A stretch of 64,000 nucleotides of DNA from Siphonodentalium dalli. Lineage: Eukaryota > Mollusca > Scaphopoda > Gadilida > Siphonodentaliidae. Both the position numbers and the translations under genes were made by a program. This document shows positions 1-10,525 of the stretch, one piece after another. Under the pieces are notes generated by a model. The model was not told the DNA's origin and did no database searches. It saw nothing but the letters and a program-made list of their open reading frames with translations. The stretch lies in the NCBI GenBank assembly GCA_032622095.1, contig CP136067.1, forward strand, positions 127,695,030 through 127,759,029, read 5' to 3'. Numbering within the stretch: the stretch's first letter is position 1; each line of letters opens with the position of its first letter.

Positions 1-252
1 GGTTAGTCGGAACAATAAGTGTCTACATGAAACATTCATGCATTGATTGTGGTCGCTTTGTCACAACAAATTCCAATATTTTAACACACTTTAGATACAT
101 ATGTTCTTGAGTGTTTGATACATGGATTCCCTCGAATCGAAGCATCATATTGTCTTCCTTTCTCTGCCAGAATCGTATTTCGGCCCAGTAGAAATCCGTG
201 AGAGATTAGCGATGCTGATGGAGCTTGCCTGTCTCTTTTAACCAACAAGCTT

Positions 253-608
253 CAATCGCAACGGCTCGGCCATTTCCGTGTTCGCGTGAAAATAACCTCT
301 ACCATAACTAGGCACCATATTCGCGTATAAAGCTGCATTGCACACCCCTGGTTACTAATATTATACAGCACAATTTGGGAGAATGCAGAGGCTTACAACA
401 GATCAATAAATCAATAATTAAATAAGTAGCAATAACAAGCGATAACTTGTACTGATAGCAAATAAGTAGTTCAAGTTCAACATAAGTTTCCGCGGTATAG
501 TATGCACATTTTCAGTCACGTGATAGACATAGTCCGGCAAATATGGGGTCTATTTATGAGAGAGGTTATTTCCACGCGAAATCGGAAATGAACGAGCCGT
601 TGCGATTG
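253..608. repeat. Inverted repeat pair, about 68-bp arms (253-320 and 541-608)
   Basis: The arm at 253-320 is the reverse complement of 541-608 with roughly 80 percent identity by eye. Both contain a block reading CAATCGCAACGGCTCG on one strand. The 220-bp centre is AT-rich and shows no gene. This looks like a decayed MITE or foldback element. The open frames overlapping the right arm have no recognisable protein content. Confidence 0.6.
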
Positions 609-780
609 TAACAAACACAAACGAACACTAGCGGGATAAGTAAATAGGAAATAACTCATAATTAAATATCGAAATCCACATAATAAAATTACTTGTAATA
701 CAACCTTGCCTAAACCTACACACAAGACTCGTCCTGATTGGCCAGTGGCCTGTATTCCCGTGGAGACACGGCCGTCGTTT

Positions 781-834
781 TGTGGTACAATTCTAGATAT
801 TCTGAATTGTACCACAAAAAAATTGTGGTACAAT
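781..834. repeat. 36-bp palindrome with a third half-copy
   Basis: Positions 781-816 form a near-perfect palindrome whose outer arms read TGTGGTACAATTC. The half-site is repeated once more at 823-834. This is probably the end of an old foldback element. No coding content is seen around it. Confidence 0.55.
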
Positions 835-1167
835 CAGTGCAATGCTGCCAACGCCTCAAACTTTCAGAAGTCAAACCACACGGGCATTGGTTAATGTCAT
901 CCTATAGACCGAAGAAAGAGACATATAATGACTACCTACTGTACTATATTGAACTTTATTTAAGATAGAACGACACTAAGTCTTAACTGAAAAGGCAATG
1001 AAAAGGGGTCGCCGTTCAATAGTGACGTCATGTTTGACGTTACAGTTCTAAGAGAAGAACTGTTTGGTGGAAAATCATACCACACAGAATTAGAAAATGG
1101 GCTATTATATAGCAGATTGAACGTATGTCACTATAATTTCGACCAAAACATACAGTCGAATTACAAA

Positions 1168-1312
1168 AGAAATAAATACACTGCGCATCGGCGTGTAAAG
1201 TAGAATTTGACCACATAAACTGATTGTAGGACTCCGCTTCGCGTCGTCCTACAATCAGTTTCTTTGTGGTCAAATTCTACTATACACGCCGATGAGCAGT
1301 GTATTTATTTCT
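1168..1312. repeat. Long near-perfect hairpin (foldback/MITE-like), 145 bp
   Basis: The left arm (1168-1230) and right arm (1250-1312) are reverse complements with only a few mismatches. The apex at about 1236-1242 reads GCTTCGC, which is GCGAAGC on the minus strand, a known very stable DNA mini-hairpin. Short open frames on both strands across this segment are products of the inverted repeat and do not look like genes. Confidence 0.85.
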
Positions 1313-2141
1313 TAAGTATACAACTCTACTATGCGATATATTACCACGCACTTCAGAACGTCAATTATAACGTAAATTTAGAACTATCTGTACTTGTTTT
1401 CGTTTGTGTTCGTTGTTTAGACAGTAGTGTTACTACTCCAATGAATGCCGCCAGTGTAGGTGGACAGGCAATCTATATCGTGCACCCTGGTCAAGTATAG
1501 TCATGTTAATTTGCTATGATGTTTGTGGATCTTGCTAAAAACTGTTATGATGCTGGTAGAACAAACAGATGATGTTAAAAAAAAGTCCAGCCATTTCATC
1601 TAAGGTTGTCATTTACGCGGTGTTTTGATAATCTGAATGAGCCGAGGAAAAGTCATTATGTGTATGAGCATTCAAAACATATGTTATAAAATATTGTAAT
1701 GCTGGGTGACTATATCTGTCGTTTTACACGCACCATCGCAGCCATTTTTTTATATGTTAAAGGCCAACTTAATTTTCGAGTCGCCGATTATTTTTGTTTA
1801 GTGACTTGATATACGGTTTTAATAACAATCTATGCCATAAAATATGATTACAATACTATAATTCATCACTATTTGAAACATCTGTGTCTCATTCCGACAG
1901 AGAAATAGAAAACTGCTGAGACCCCCCCCCCTCTAGCGCACAGAATGCAACAGAATTCAAACTTTCTGAATGAAAGGGGATGAACTCTGTCTTTAATATA
2001 TAGAGTTATTCCCCCTGCATTGAAAATAATACTGACTTTTTACTTCAATATTGAAGACAAAGCGCGTTGTTTATTACACCGGATAAGTTGATAATACAAT
2101 ATTTTGGAGCTTCCTCTTTCAAAAGGTATATATATAATACT
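1313..2141. other. AT-rich interval, no gene seen
   Basis: No protein-like frame, RNA gene or clear repeat is visible. A run of C residues lies near 1921-1933. Confidence 0.5.
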
Positions 2142-2352
2142 AGCAGGTGACCCGACTTCGTCCGGGCTTTGACCTTGAATTGACAATTTTGAAGGTCAAG
2201 GTCAGGTCGGAGTCACTATTTGACCAGTCCAAAACACTCCCCGGACAAAATTATCCGTAGGTATCAAATTTCGTCGAAATCCGTTCAACAGTTTTCCCGG
2301 CCATAGCTAACAGACAAACAAACAGACAGAAGTCCCAAAATATATATATATG
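2142..2352 (+). mobile_element. RTE-like non-LTR 3' end with TATA microsatellite tail
   Basis: The segment has the form common in RTE-type LINE and SINE 3' ends. It holds a GACCCGACTTCGTCCGGGC head, AAGGTCAAGGTCAGG motifs, a block resembling ATCAAATTTCGTCGAAATCC, a run of ACAGACAAACAAACAGACAG type, and a TA tail. It appears to be the first of several related segments joined head to tail up to 4935. Assignment to the RTE group rests on general appearance only. Confidence 0.5.
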
Positions 2353-2763
2353 ATCATTTGCGGGTACCCGTTTCAAGGTGAAGGTCACCTCGGGCGGAAA
2401 AACTGACCCGATGAAAATCTCCGCCATTCCCAGGAACCCCTAAGTACGAACACATATATAAGAATCACACAACACGCTCATGTATGTACAAAGACACAAC
2501 ACGCTCATGTCTGGACACATACACGCTTTTTATCAACGACACTGCGGATACGAACGCTCTTTAACTATCACGCGATTAACCCATGATTTCCCATTGCGGT
2601 GGCGGGGGATTGGAGAATGAGTGCTCTGACGTTCTCAGAAGCGGTGCGATGACACCCCATCTGTTATTTTACCCTTAGATAGGAAGTTTGGGCTCAATCC
2701 GTCCGGCAGTTTTCCCGGCCATAGCTAACAAACAAACCAACAGATGTCCCAAAATATATATTA
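2353..2763 (+). mobile_element. Second, diverged RTE-like segment
   Basis: The right part (about 2660-2760) repeats the tail of the preceding element: the CAGTTTTCCCGGCCATAGC block, the ACAAACAAACC run and the CAAAATATATAT end. The left part is not shared and may be its unique 5' portion. It ends exactly where the 122-bp repeat elements begin. Confidence 0.4.
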
Positions 2764-3378
2764 GACTAGCCGATGAGCCGACGTTGTCCGGGCTATTCAA
2801 AAACCAAATTTCAAGTCGATAGCTCCACCCGTTTCCGATATCTGGTCTGCGCATGCGCGAAGCTGGCGTCGCACGGGCTCGGCGACCCGATAAAATTCGT
2901 ATCCGGGGCAAGATACATTCACATAACAAATTTCAAGTCGATAGCTCAACCCGTTTCCGAAATCTGGTCTGCGCATGCGCGAAGCTGGCGTCGCACGAGC
3001 TCGGCGACCCGATAAAATTCGTATCCGGGGCAAGATACATTCACATAGCAAATTTCAAGTCGATAGCTCCACCCGTTTCCAAGATCTCGTCTGCGCATGT
3101 GCTGCACGGGCGTCGCACGGGCTCGCCAATACGACAACGACGACCGCCTGGTCAAACTACACACACGTACCAAGTTTCGAGTCGATAGCTCTACCCGTTT
3201 CCGAGATCTCGTCTGCGCAAGCGCTGCACGGGCGTCGCACGGGCTCGCCAATACGACAACGACGACCGCCTGGTCAAACTACACACACGTACCAAGTTTC
3301 GTCCCGATCGGTCGAGAATCGTAGATTTGAATAAATGACAAACAGACAAACAGACAGAGGTCTTCAAAATATATATGA
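2764..3378 (+). mobile_element. RTE-like repeat element, copy 1 (internal 122-bp repeats)
   Basis: The copy starts with GACTAGCCGATGAG and the GACGTTGTCCGGGC block. It then carries about four tandem units of roughly 122 bp beginning AAATTTCAAGTCGATAGCT. It closes with CGATCGGTCGAGAATCGTAG, an ACAAACAGACAGAGG run and CAAAATATATA. The first units are type A (with GGCGACCCGATAAAATTCGT) and the last are type B (with CAATACGACAACGACGACC). Long open frames on both strands here have arginine-rich repetitive translations and are not judged to be genes. Confidence 0.65.
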
Positions 3379-3994
3379 GACTAGCCGATGAGCCCGACGT
3401 TGTCCGGGCTATTCAAAAACCAAATTTCAAGTCGATAGCTCTACCCGTTTCCGAGATCTGGTCTGCGCATGCGCGAAGCTGGCGTCGCACGAGCTCGGCG
3501 ACCCGATAAAATTCGTATCCGGGGCAAGATACATTGACATAGCAAATTTCAAGTCGATAGCTCCACCCGTTTCCGATATCTCGTCTGCGCATGCGCGAAG
3601 CTGGTGTCGCACGGGCTCGGCGACCCGATAAAATTCGTATCCGGGGCAAGATACATTCACATAGCAAATTTCAAGTCGATAGCTCCACCCGTTTCCGAGA
3701 TCTCGTCTGCGCATGCGCGAAGCGGGCGCCGCACGGGCTCGCCAATACGACAACGACGACCGCCTGGTCAAACTATACACACGTACCAAGTTTCGAGTCG
3801 ATAGCTCCACCCGTTTCCGAGATCTCGTCTGCGCATGCGCTGTACGGGCGTCGCACGGGCTCGCCAATACGACAACGACGACCGCCTGGTCAAACTACAC
3901 ACACGTACCAAGTTTCGTCCCGATCGGTCGAGAATCGTAGATTTGTATAAATGACAAACAGACAAACAGACAGAGGTCTTCAAAATATATATGA
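3379..3994 (+). mobile_element. RTE-like repeat element, copy 2
   Basis: This copy has the same organisation and almost the same length as copy 1: head, type A units, type B units, then the GACAAACAGACAGAGG and CAAAATATATATGA tail. It begins directly on the tail of copy 1, so the copies are head to tail with no spacer. Confidence 0.65.
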
Positions 3995-4508
3995 GACTAG
4001 CCGATTAGCCCGACGTTGTCCGGGCTATTCAAAAACCAAATTTCAAGTCGATAGCTCCACAGCTCTACCCGTTTCCGAGATCTGGTCGGCGCATGCGCGA
4101 AGCTGGCGTCGCACGGTCTCGGCGACCCGATAAAATTCGTATCCGGGGCAAGATACATTCACATACCAAATTTCAAGTCGATAGCTCCACCCGTTTCCGA
4201 GATCTGGTCTGCGCATGCGCGAAGCTTGCGTCGCACGAGATCGGCGACCCGATAAAATTCGTATTCGGGGCAAGATACATTCACATACCAAATTTCAAGT
4301 CGATAGCTCCACCCGTTTCCGAGATCTCGTCTGCACATGCGCTGCACGGGCGTCGCACGGGCTCGCCAATACGACAACGTCCACCGCCTGGTCAAACTAC
4401 ACACACGTACCAAGTTTCGTCCCGATCGGTCGAGAATCGTAGATTTGTATTAATGACAAACATACAAACATACAAACAAACAGACAGAGGTCTTCAAAAT
4501 ATATATGA
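3995..4508 (+). mobile_element. RTE-like repeat element, copy 3 (one unit shorter)
   Basis: The copy has the same head and tail as copies 1 and 2 but lacks one internal 122-bp unit, giving about 514 bp instead of 615. The order is A, A, B, tail. Loss or gain of whole units suggests unequal exchange or template slippage inside the element. Confidence 0.6.
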
Positions 4509-4935
4509 GACTAGCCGATGAGCCCGACGTTGTCCGGGCTATTCAAAAACCAAATTTCAAGTCGATAGCTCTACCCAGCCCGACGTTGTCCGGGCTATTC
4601 AAAAACCAAATTTCAAGTCGATAGCTCCACCCGTTTCCGATATCTCGTCTGCGCATGCGCGAAGCTGGCGTCGCACGGGCTCGGCGATCTGATAAAATTC
4701 GTATCTGGGGCAAGATACATTCACATAGCAAATTTCAAGTCGATAGCTCCACCCGTTTCCGAGATCTCGTCTGCGCATGCGCGAAGCGGGCGCCGCACGG
4801 GCTCGCCAATACGACAACGACCGTGTCCGAGGAATTTTACCCCTAGATAGGAAGTTTGGTCTCGATCGGTTGAGAATCGTAGATTTGTATAAATGACAGA
4901 CAGACACACAGATAGATTGTATCAAAATATATAAG
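4509..4935 (+). mobile_element. RTE-like repeat element, copy 4 (rearranged)
   Basis: The head (GACGTTGTCCGGGC through the first part of a unit) is duplicated in tandem. One A unit and a truncated B unit follow. The tail switches to the ATTTTACCCCTAGATAGG version also seen near 2670. It therefore looks like a recombinant between subfamilies. Confidence 0.55.
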
Positions 4936-4992
4936 AGAGATATGTAAATTAGATAGATTGTATCAAAATATATAAGAGAGATATGTAAATTA
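4911..4992. repeat. Two 41-bp tandem units
   Basis: Positions 4911-4951 and 4952-4992 are near-identical, each starting GATAGATTGTATCAAAATAT. A further partial copy lies at about 5098-5125. It appears to derive from the tail of the preceding element. Confidence 0.7.
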
Positions 4993-5768
4993 TCTACACA
5001 CCATTACTGGTGTTTGTCAAAGTTTAGTGGGGTATATCAATACTCATTCACGATCATATCATTGAGGTCCGGAGGATGTGGGTTATCTCTCGAATACAGA
5101 TTGTATCAAAATATATAGGAGAGAAGATGGCAAATATTTTATATAAAGTAATCTGGGGGTTCTAAAATTAAGTGGCCTTTAAAGTATATCGGTTCCTGAA
5201 TATTACATACAGCCGCTGGGTTATCTTTTATTCGCCCAAGTTAGCCAAACACCGCAAACCGCGAAAATTACAACTTTTGAAAAAAAAAATTCTTAACAGC
5301 ATCACTTTACCCGACCAATATCATAGAAACTTAGCAGTACCACTTGACCAGGGGAGTATCTATTTTACCGAAATCTAAGACAACAAACGTGCATGGGTTT
5401 ACGCAAATAATTTAGACTGAACTACTTGATCAATTTAACAACAAACAAATTTAAAAAAAAATTTGAAACAAAATATAAGGAAACAAAACAATAGCGTCAT
5501 AGCATCCACCGAGGTATCCCGAGTCACCACACACAGTTTGTTTGAAATCAATCCAAATGTCTGGGGGCCATATCTTTGTAAGCTTCATATTCCATATGTC
5601 TATCATTCTCTTATCATTCTTATCATTTTGCCGTCGAAGAATGCGTGCATGCCATAAAACTAAGTCCAGCAAATAAGATCGTCCATTTGTAGCGTTAGCA
5701 GCATTCGCCCGGCAAAAACCACGATTCGCGGCCACGACGGTAGCGATGGTCATTGGAGAATATTCGTT
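4993..5768. other. No gene seen
   Basis: Short open frames occur on both strands but translate to nothing recognisable. No repeat was found beyond the third partial 41-bp unit near 5100. Confidence 0.45.
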
Positions 5769-5834
5769 TCCACTCAAAATCGCGGCGACATCGCCGCGTT
5801 TAGATGTCGGTGAGTCGCCGCGATTTTGAGTGGA
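5769..5834. repeat. Inverted repeat, 21-bp perfect arms, 24-bp loop
   Basis: Arms 5769-5789 and 5814-5834 are perfect reverse complements and contain CTCAAAATCGCGGCGA. The loop itself holds a second ATCGCCGCG block. It could be a hairpin element remnant or a cruciform-forming site. Confidence 0.8.
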
Positions 5835-7140
5835 CCGATCGCCACAATGAGCGGAATAAGACTGCTTCGTCTTGTGGGTACTGCATTTGCACGATGATAT
5901 GTTGGATATAACAATCTTTAGAGAAACGTTCTTCCACTGACCTTATACAGCGAATATATCTGTGTGAATAATTACATCTTGTTCAACAGTTCAACAACAT
6001 CTCACGACTAGATAACTTTATGAACTGGTGTATCGTTTATGCGTGCAAGTTGTAATTAGTCCTAAATATACACGATGAAGAAGACCAGTGTCCGAAGCTC
6101 AGGGGCTGTATATCACATTGGAACCTAACGTCAGCAGTAATGAAGTTATATATATACCTTTATTTCCTCCGCAAACGGAGAGTTTAAACATTATGCATCA
6201 TACACAAGATTAGTGTTTCAACATAGTTGACAAAAATAAACATCAATATATCACATGGTTTTATACACAAAATATGCGCAATACAAATTCAATGAGATAT
6301 AAGCATTACACCTGTAGGCCTCGTGTATTTCTGATTTCACGAAACACATCAACTGGATAATTATACGAGTATCTGTCGAATGGAGCGAGACTGAGTTGTC
6401 TGCGATATAGCTTTATTTGCGTTATAAAGTACATGTGTATATCATGTTTAGTTAGATGCTACTAAATACAAATTAATTATGTATATCTTGTTTCTGTCTT
6501 CGAGCAGAGCGGTTCGTGAGCGGTTTACAAGTGATCCATTTAGTCGATAGATTCTAACCGGATCAGATCCGTATACATTTTCCACAGTTTAAATGAATTT
6601 CGAACAAGAAACATGGTAAATTGCTTAATATCATGTCCCGCATGGGTGGCGGAATGCAAGCAAGAAATATCATCAACTGATCTACGGGGCTCAAGTTGCC
6701 CAAAACACATATTGATTATCTTTGAGTAAATCGACGTTTCTTAATTGTACCTCGTGGTATTGTGCCTATTATGTTGACGGAAAAGGCCACATGTAATTTC
6801 ACTTGAGCCTTGTCAAGGGTGTGGTTTTATTGTCAGCCAAGGACTATTTTACTCCCGAAAAAGTCCATAAATGTCTCATGTATTGAGATTTATCGGCATA
6901 TTTCATCTGAACAACTGTAATTTCTTCTTGTCTATTATAAAACTGTGCCTGCGCCCTCGACAATCTAGTTTATGAATGTCGAGTAGCTCGTCCATTAACC
7001 CTGGCAAAAGGGGACCAATTGTGTATGTCTTCCCATTCATGTGCAGTAAACCTGTGGCGATGTGCTCATTAGCATCACCATCATCAACACCGGCGTCATC
7101 ACTTATCATCATCGCCATCCGCATGACAATAGTCTATTGC
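5835..7140. other. Intergenic or intronic DNA, no gene seen
   Basis: The stretch is AT-rich and no protein-like frame is recognised. A short dispersed motif, CTTTATTTCCTCCG, occurs at 6158-6171. Confidence 0.4.
6147..6180 (-). repeat. Dispersed short repeat shared with 7493-7531
   Basis: On the minus strand this reads CTCCG(T)TTGCGGAGGAAATAAAG followed by TA repeats. The copy at 7493-7531 has the same core. A motif ending in AATAAA and a microsatellite is typical of a LINE or SINE 3' terminus, so these may be two very short 3' remnants on the minus strand. Confidence 0.4.
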
Positions 7141-7156
7141 CACCAACGTCATCGTA

Positions 7157-7495
7157 AACACCATCATCATCATCATCATCAGCAACATCACGACCATCAT
7201 CATAATTAACAACCATCGCCATCAACAACATCATCATAGTCGACATCATTAGTGCCGTCGGTACAATGCATCCGCATCTCTATTATTATCATCATCATCA
7301 TCACTTTGACTATCACCACAAGCATCACCGCCGTTATCATCAGTAACCATCACCAGCATCATCATCATCGCATCTTTATTATCACCATCACCACCTCCAC
7401 CGTCATCATCATCACCACAAGCATCATCACCATGATCATCACCGCCAACACCATCATTAACCATCATCAACATCATCACAACAACCAACACCAAT
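7157..7495. repeat. CAT/ATC trinucleotide-rich microsatellite
   Basis: Imperfect CAT, ATC and CAC triplets dominate. The frames translate to His- or Asp-rich strings on opposite strands, as expected from a simple repeat. No coding evidence is seen. Confidence 0.85.
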
Positions 7496-7640
7496 ATATA
7501 TATATGACTTTATTTCCTCCGTAAACGAAGATATAGTGTATACAATCACATACACATTATTACATAATTAACATAATTATACATTAAACATATTCATTGG
7601 CATAATGTGTGTGAACAAACAATATATCGAAAATTATTTA

Positions 7641-7786
7641 GGAGATAAACATACCCTGTTGAGTTGTACATTCTGGGATTCGAGCATGAAAACAGTTTGT
7701 GAACGAGCCGGCTTGCCGGCGAGTTCACAAACTGTTTTCATGCTCGAATCCCAGAATGTACAACGAAACAGGGTACGTTTATCTCC
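7641..7786. repeat. Long near-perfect hairpin (foldback/MITE-like), 146 bp
   Basis: Left arm 7641-7704 and right arm about 7723-7786 are reverse complements with very few differences. The apex is the GC-rich stem-loop GCCGGCTTGCCGGC. It is of the same size class as the hairpins at 1168-1312 and 30583-30747, but the arm sequence is different. Confidence 0.85.
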
Positions 7787-7950
7787 ATTGTAATTCAATC
7801 TAGCAAGGATTTGCCAAAAAACTGTATAAAAAGTATCATTTAGTCATTTTCATGACACGAATCGAGACTTTCATTTCGCCGTTGTCACCGTGCACAAATC
7901 ATTGGGTGTGTCCATTGCGTTATTCGGAACACTGCTCCGTAACCATTTCC

Positions 7951-8572
7951 CACCTGATACAGACCAATGTTACTCTGTAGTAATACAAAACTATTAGTTA
8001 AAATTCCTCAGTGATAAAGGGTATGTGGCATGCCACGCCAGCCGTTGAGGCATGCCACTATCCCATAATATGTCAAATATAGCGAATTATCGAAATATGA
8101 AATACCACGAAAAAGCGAAATAGGAAAATACAGCGAAATTGCGGAATAAAAAATGCATCGAAATGACGAAATAGCGCGAATTATGAAATAAGAAATTATT
8201 TTTATTAACTAAATAACGGAGATATTTGAAGAAGTGTTTTTGACGAAATAACGGGCATATTTGGAGAAGTTTTTTTTAAAGAGCGTACCACAAACCTCCC
8301 CCAAGCCCACCCACCCAAGAGAAGAATTTTACTATATTTCACCACAGTTGATCTATTGTGGTGTTGTTATTTCTAATACAAATCGCCGTTATTTCGTAAA
8401 TATACATTCTTTATAGAGTTATTACCCTGTGGCAATGTTACGATTTTAGCTTGTCAAAGAACATGTGGCATGCCTCAACGGCTGGCGTGGCATGCTACAT
8501 ACCCTATATCACTGAGGAATTTTAACTAATAGTTTTGTATTACTACAGAGTAACATTGGTCTGTATCGGGTG
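7951..8572. mobile_element. MITE-like element with 108-bp terminal inverted repeats
   Basis: Arm 7951-8058 is the reverse complement of 8465-8572 at high identity. The inner end of each arm holds GTGGCATGCC. The 406-bp centre is A-rich and full of the short motif CGAAAT in loose tandem, followed by two ATTTGGAGAAG-like blocks. There is no coding capacity. Target duplications were not clear. Confidence 0.75.
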
Positions 8573-8594
8573 TTATTTCCTGTGTGGCGGGTTG

Positions 8595-8800
8595 GCTCGT
8601 TTCGCTACTCCGTTCTGCGCCGATCAAATTGTACCCTACCACATTCAGATTTGATGCACGCTGAAGCGGCCGATGAACGGTATCTATAGACAACAACGCG
8701 CGGGTGTGCTCGTTTCGCTACTCGTTCTGCGCCGATTACATTTGACCGTGCTACATTCAGATGTTATGCACGCTGAAGCGGCCGATGTCGGTGAATCGAA
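8595..8800 (+). repeat. Tandem duplication, about 113-bp period
   Basis: Positions 8595-8677 and 8708-8792 share GCTCGTTTCGCTACT, TTCTGCGCCGAT and GCACGCTGAAGCGGCCGATG in the same order. A CCAATCAGAATGCT motif follows at 8823-8836. Confidence 0.65.
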
Positions 8801-8891
8801 AACGAAAGTTAGCCGCTCTCGGCCAATCAGAATGCTTGATTTTAGTGACAAATACTCAATTGAATTACAATTGAGTATAATTCGCGACGAA

Positions 8892-9180
8892 TACCACCAC
8901 CTCCACCGTCATCATCATCATCATCATCATCATCACCATTGACCATCACCACAATCGTCAACCGCCATAATAATCAGTAACCATTACCAGCATCGTCGCA
9001 ACAACCACCACCAATATCATCATCATCATCATCATCACCACCTCCACCGTCATCGTCGTCATCACTATGACCATCACACAGTCATCACCGCCATCATTAG
9101 CAGCATCATCACAACAACCACCACCACCAATTTCATCATCATCCCCAGAAGGATCATCGTTATCGTCATCATCATAATCA
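8892..9180. repeat. CAT/ATC-rich microsatellite, second block
   Basis: Composition matches 7157-7495: imperfect CAT, ATC and CAC triplets with CCACCTCCACCGTCATC blocks found in both regions, so the two probably share an origin. The polyhistidine open frame at 8673-8942 ends in this repeat and is not considered a gene. Confidence 0.8.
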
Positions 9181-9482
9181 CTATTAGTAGAGTCGCTTAT
9201 GTACTTCCGTGGGAATTTTTATGTAGAGGCTATGATTTTATGACAAGGTATCACTTGTTTTGTCGTAAACAGTTTGTTAAACTTCATGGGTCCGCGACTG
9301 GAAGGAATTATGACGTCACAAAAATGACGTCATTGTCAGTTCAGTTCAGATGTTGGGTTGTCCTAAGAACTGACGAATTCTGTCCATATGTTTAACTGTT
9401 GTACATTTTTTCAGTGAGGGCAATTCATCAATAGTAAGTCTCAAAGTACAATACCCAAATTCACGAAAAACTGTTATTCCAG

Positions 9483-9704
9483 TCAAAGATGGCTGCCAAA
9501 ATGGCACCAGAAAATCAACAATTTTGCGATTTTCAAGAATCTCATGCAAATGACCTTCCTTTTGGTAGCGATTGCGAATTGTGATAATTCAGTTATTGCT
9601 TCAGCAGGAATCAGGGAGCTAAATGTGTTCCAGAGTCGGGGAGCGAGTACACTGTGGAATGATACAGGTGAAGGTAACTGAAGCATGAGCTTCACATGAT
9701 ACAT
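9483..9704 (-). pseudogene. Possible LINE reverse-transcriptase C-terminal fragment
   Basis: The minus-strand frame contains SFHSVLAPRLWNTFSSLIP. This resembles the C-terminal block of many LINE reverse transcriptases, in which a Phe-x-x-x-x-Pro-x-Leu-Trp-Asn motif is followed by a Phe-Lys-rich helix. Only this short block is recognisable and no catalytic motif is present. Just beyond it lies a GATGGCTGCCAAAATGG motif (9488-9504) of the dispersed kind seen elsewhere in the window. Confidence 0.3.
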
Positions 9705-10370
9705 GTGACACGTTATTAAAAGATGACATCGTGTTTATATGATTTGTATATCATATCTATATAATTTAAACTGGCGAATTAATGGGGGAATGGATTTTTG
9801 TGAGTGGGAAATTTATTTAACTAGCTGCTGTAGTTCTGGGTTATTTCCAGATCAAATTTGGCTGTGGGATAGCCATTTCGTACACTTAGGGATTTATTTT
9901 TAAAAGTAAACACATGACCTATGATTTTTCTTACATTTTCGTGATCAACTGGTGTCAATCTAGCCGGGCAAACAGCACTGAAGTGGCCTGCATTGGCCGA
10001 AATGTTAACACTGTCGCCTATGGGAAACCATTTAGTTCAGTGATTCCAGCAATGTAGTGGACTAATTGTATTGTACAAAATATATTCAATCTGTCACAAA
10101 TTCACTTTAGACAATGAATTATAGCATTTTGTCAAATATTAATTCCGATATTCTAGCAATAGATTTAAAGAAATGAGCGGAATTCCGTGAGGGGAAAGAA
10201 ATATTCGTACCACATACGGAATTATTATCACACTTCAACAGAACTGTTCAATTTCATCCATGATGGCTACCAAAATGGCAGTCAAAATATAAAAGTCAGT
10301 GTTCGTTACAACACCAGGTGTTGACCTGGTATTCCACAATGGGGAAATAGGTTAATCGGCTAATTTTAAG

Positions 10371-10525
10371 TAAATGCGCATAGCTTTAATTTCTTGTACA
10401 AATTAACGGATGTCCTATACTGTATAGGTTTCATGTCTTAAAATGTTAAATAAATGCGCATAGTTTTACTTGCTTATACAAATGAACGGATGTCCTGTAC
10501 TGCATACGAGTCATGTCTTCAAAGT
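10371..10525 (+). repeat. Tandem duplication, 80-bp period
   Basis: Positions 10371-10450 and 10451-10525 both begin TAAATGCGCATAG and share ACGGATGTCCT and TCATGTCTT. Divergence is modest. Confidence 0.75.

Noticed and set aside
1040-1500. Two frames with near-identical MWSNST peptides on opposite strands
   Set aside because: Both come from the arms of the 1168-1312 hairpin.
2675-4925. Many open frames of 60-146 codons on both strands
   Set aside because: They follow the 122-bp repeat, occur in mirror images on both strands and have low-complexity Arg/Ser/Ala translations.
7249-7524. Asp-rich and His-rich open frames, also at 8673-8942
   Set aside because: They are translations of CAT/ATC microsatellite DNA.
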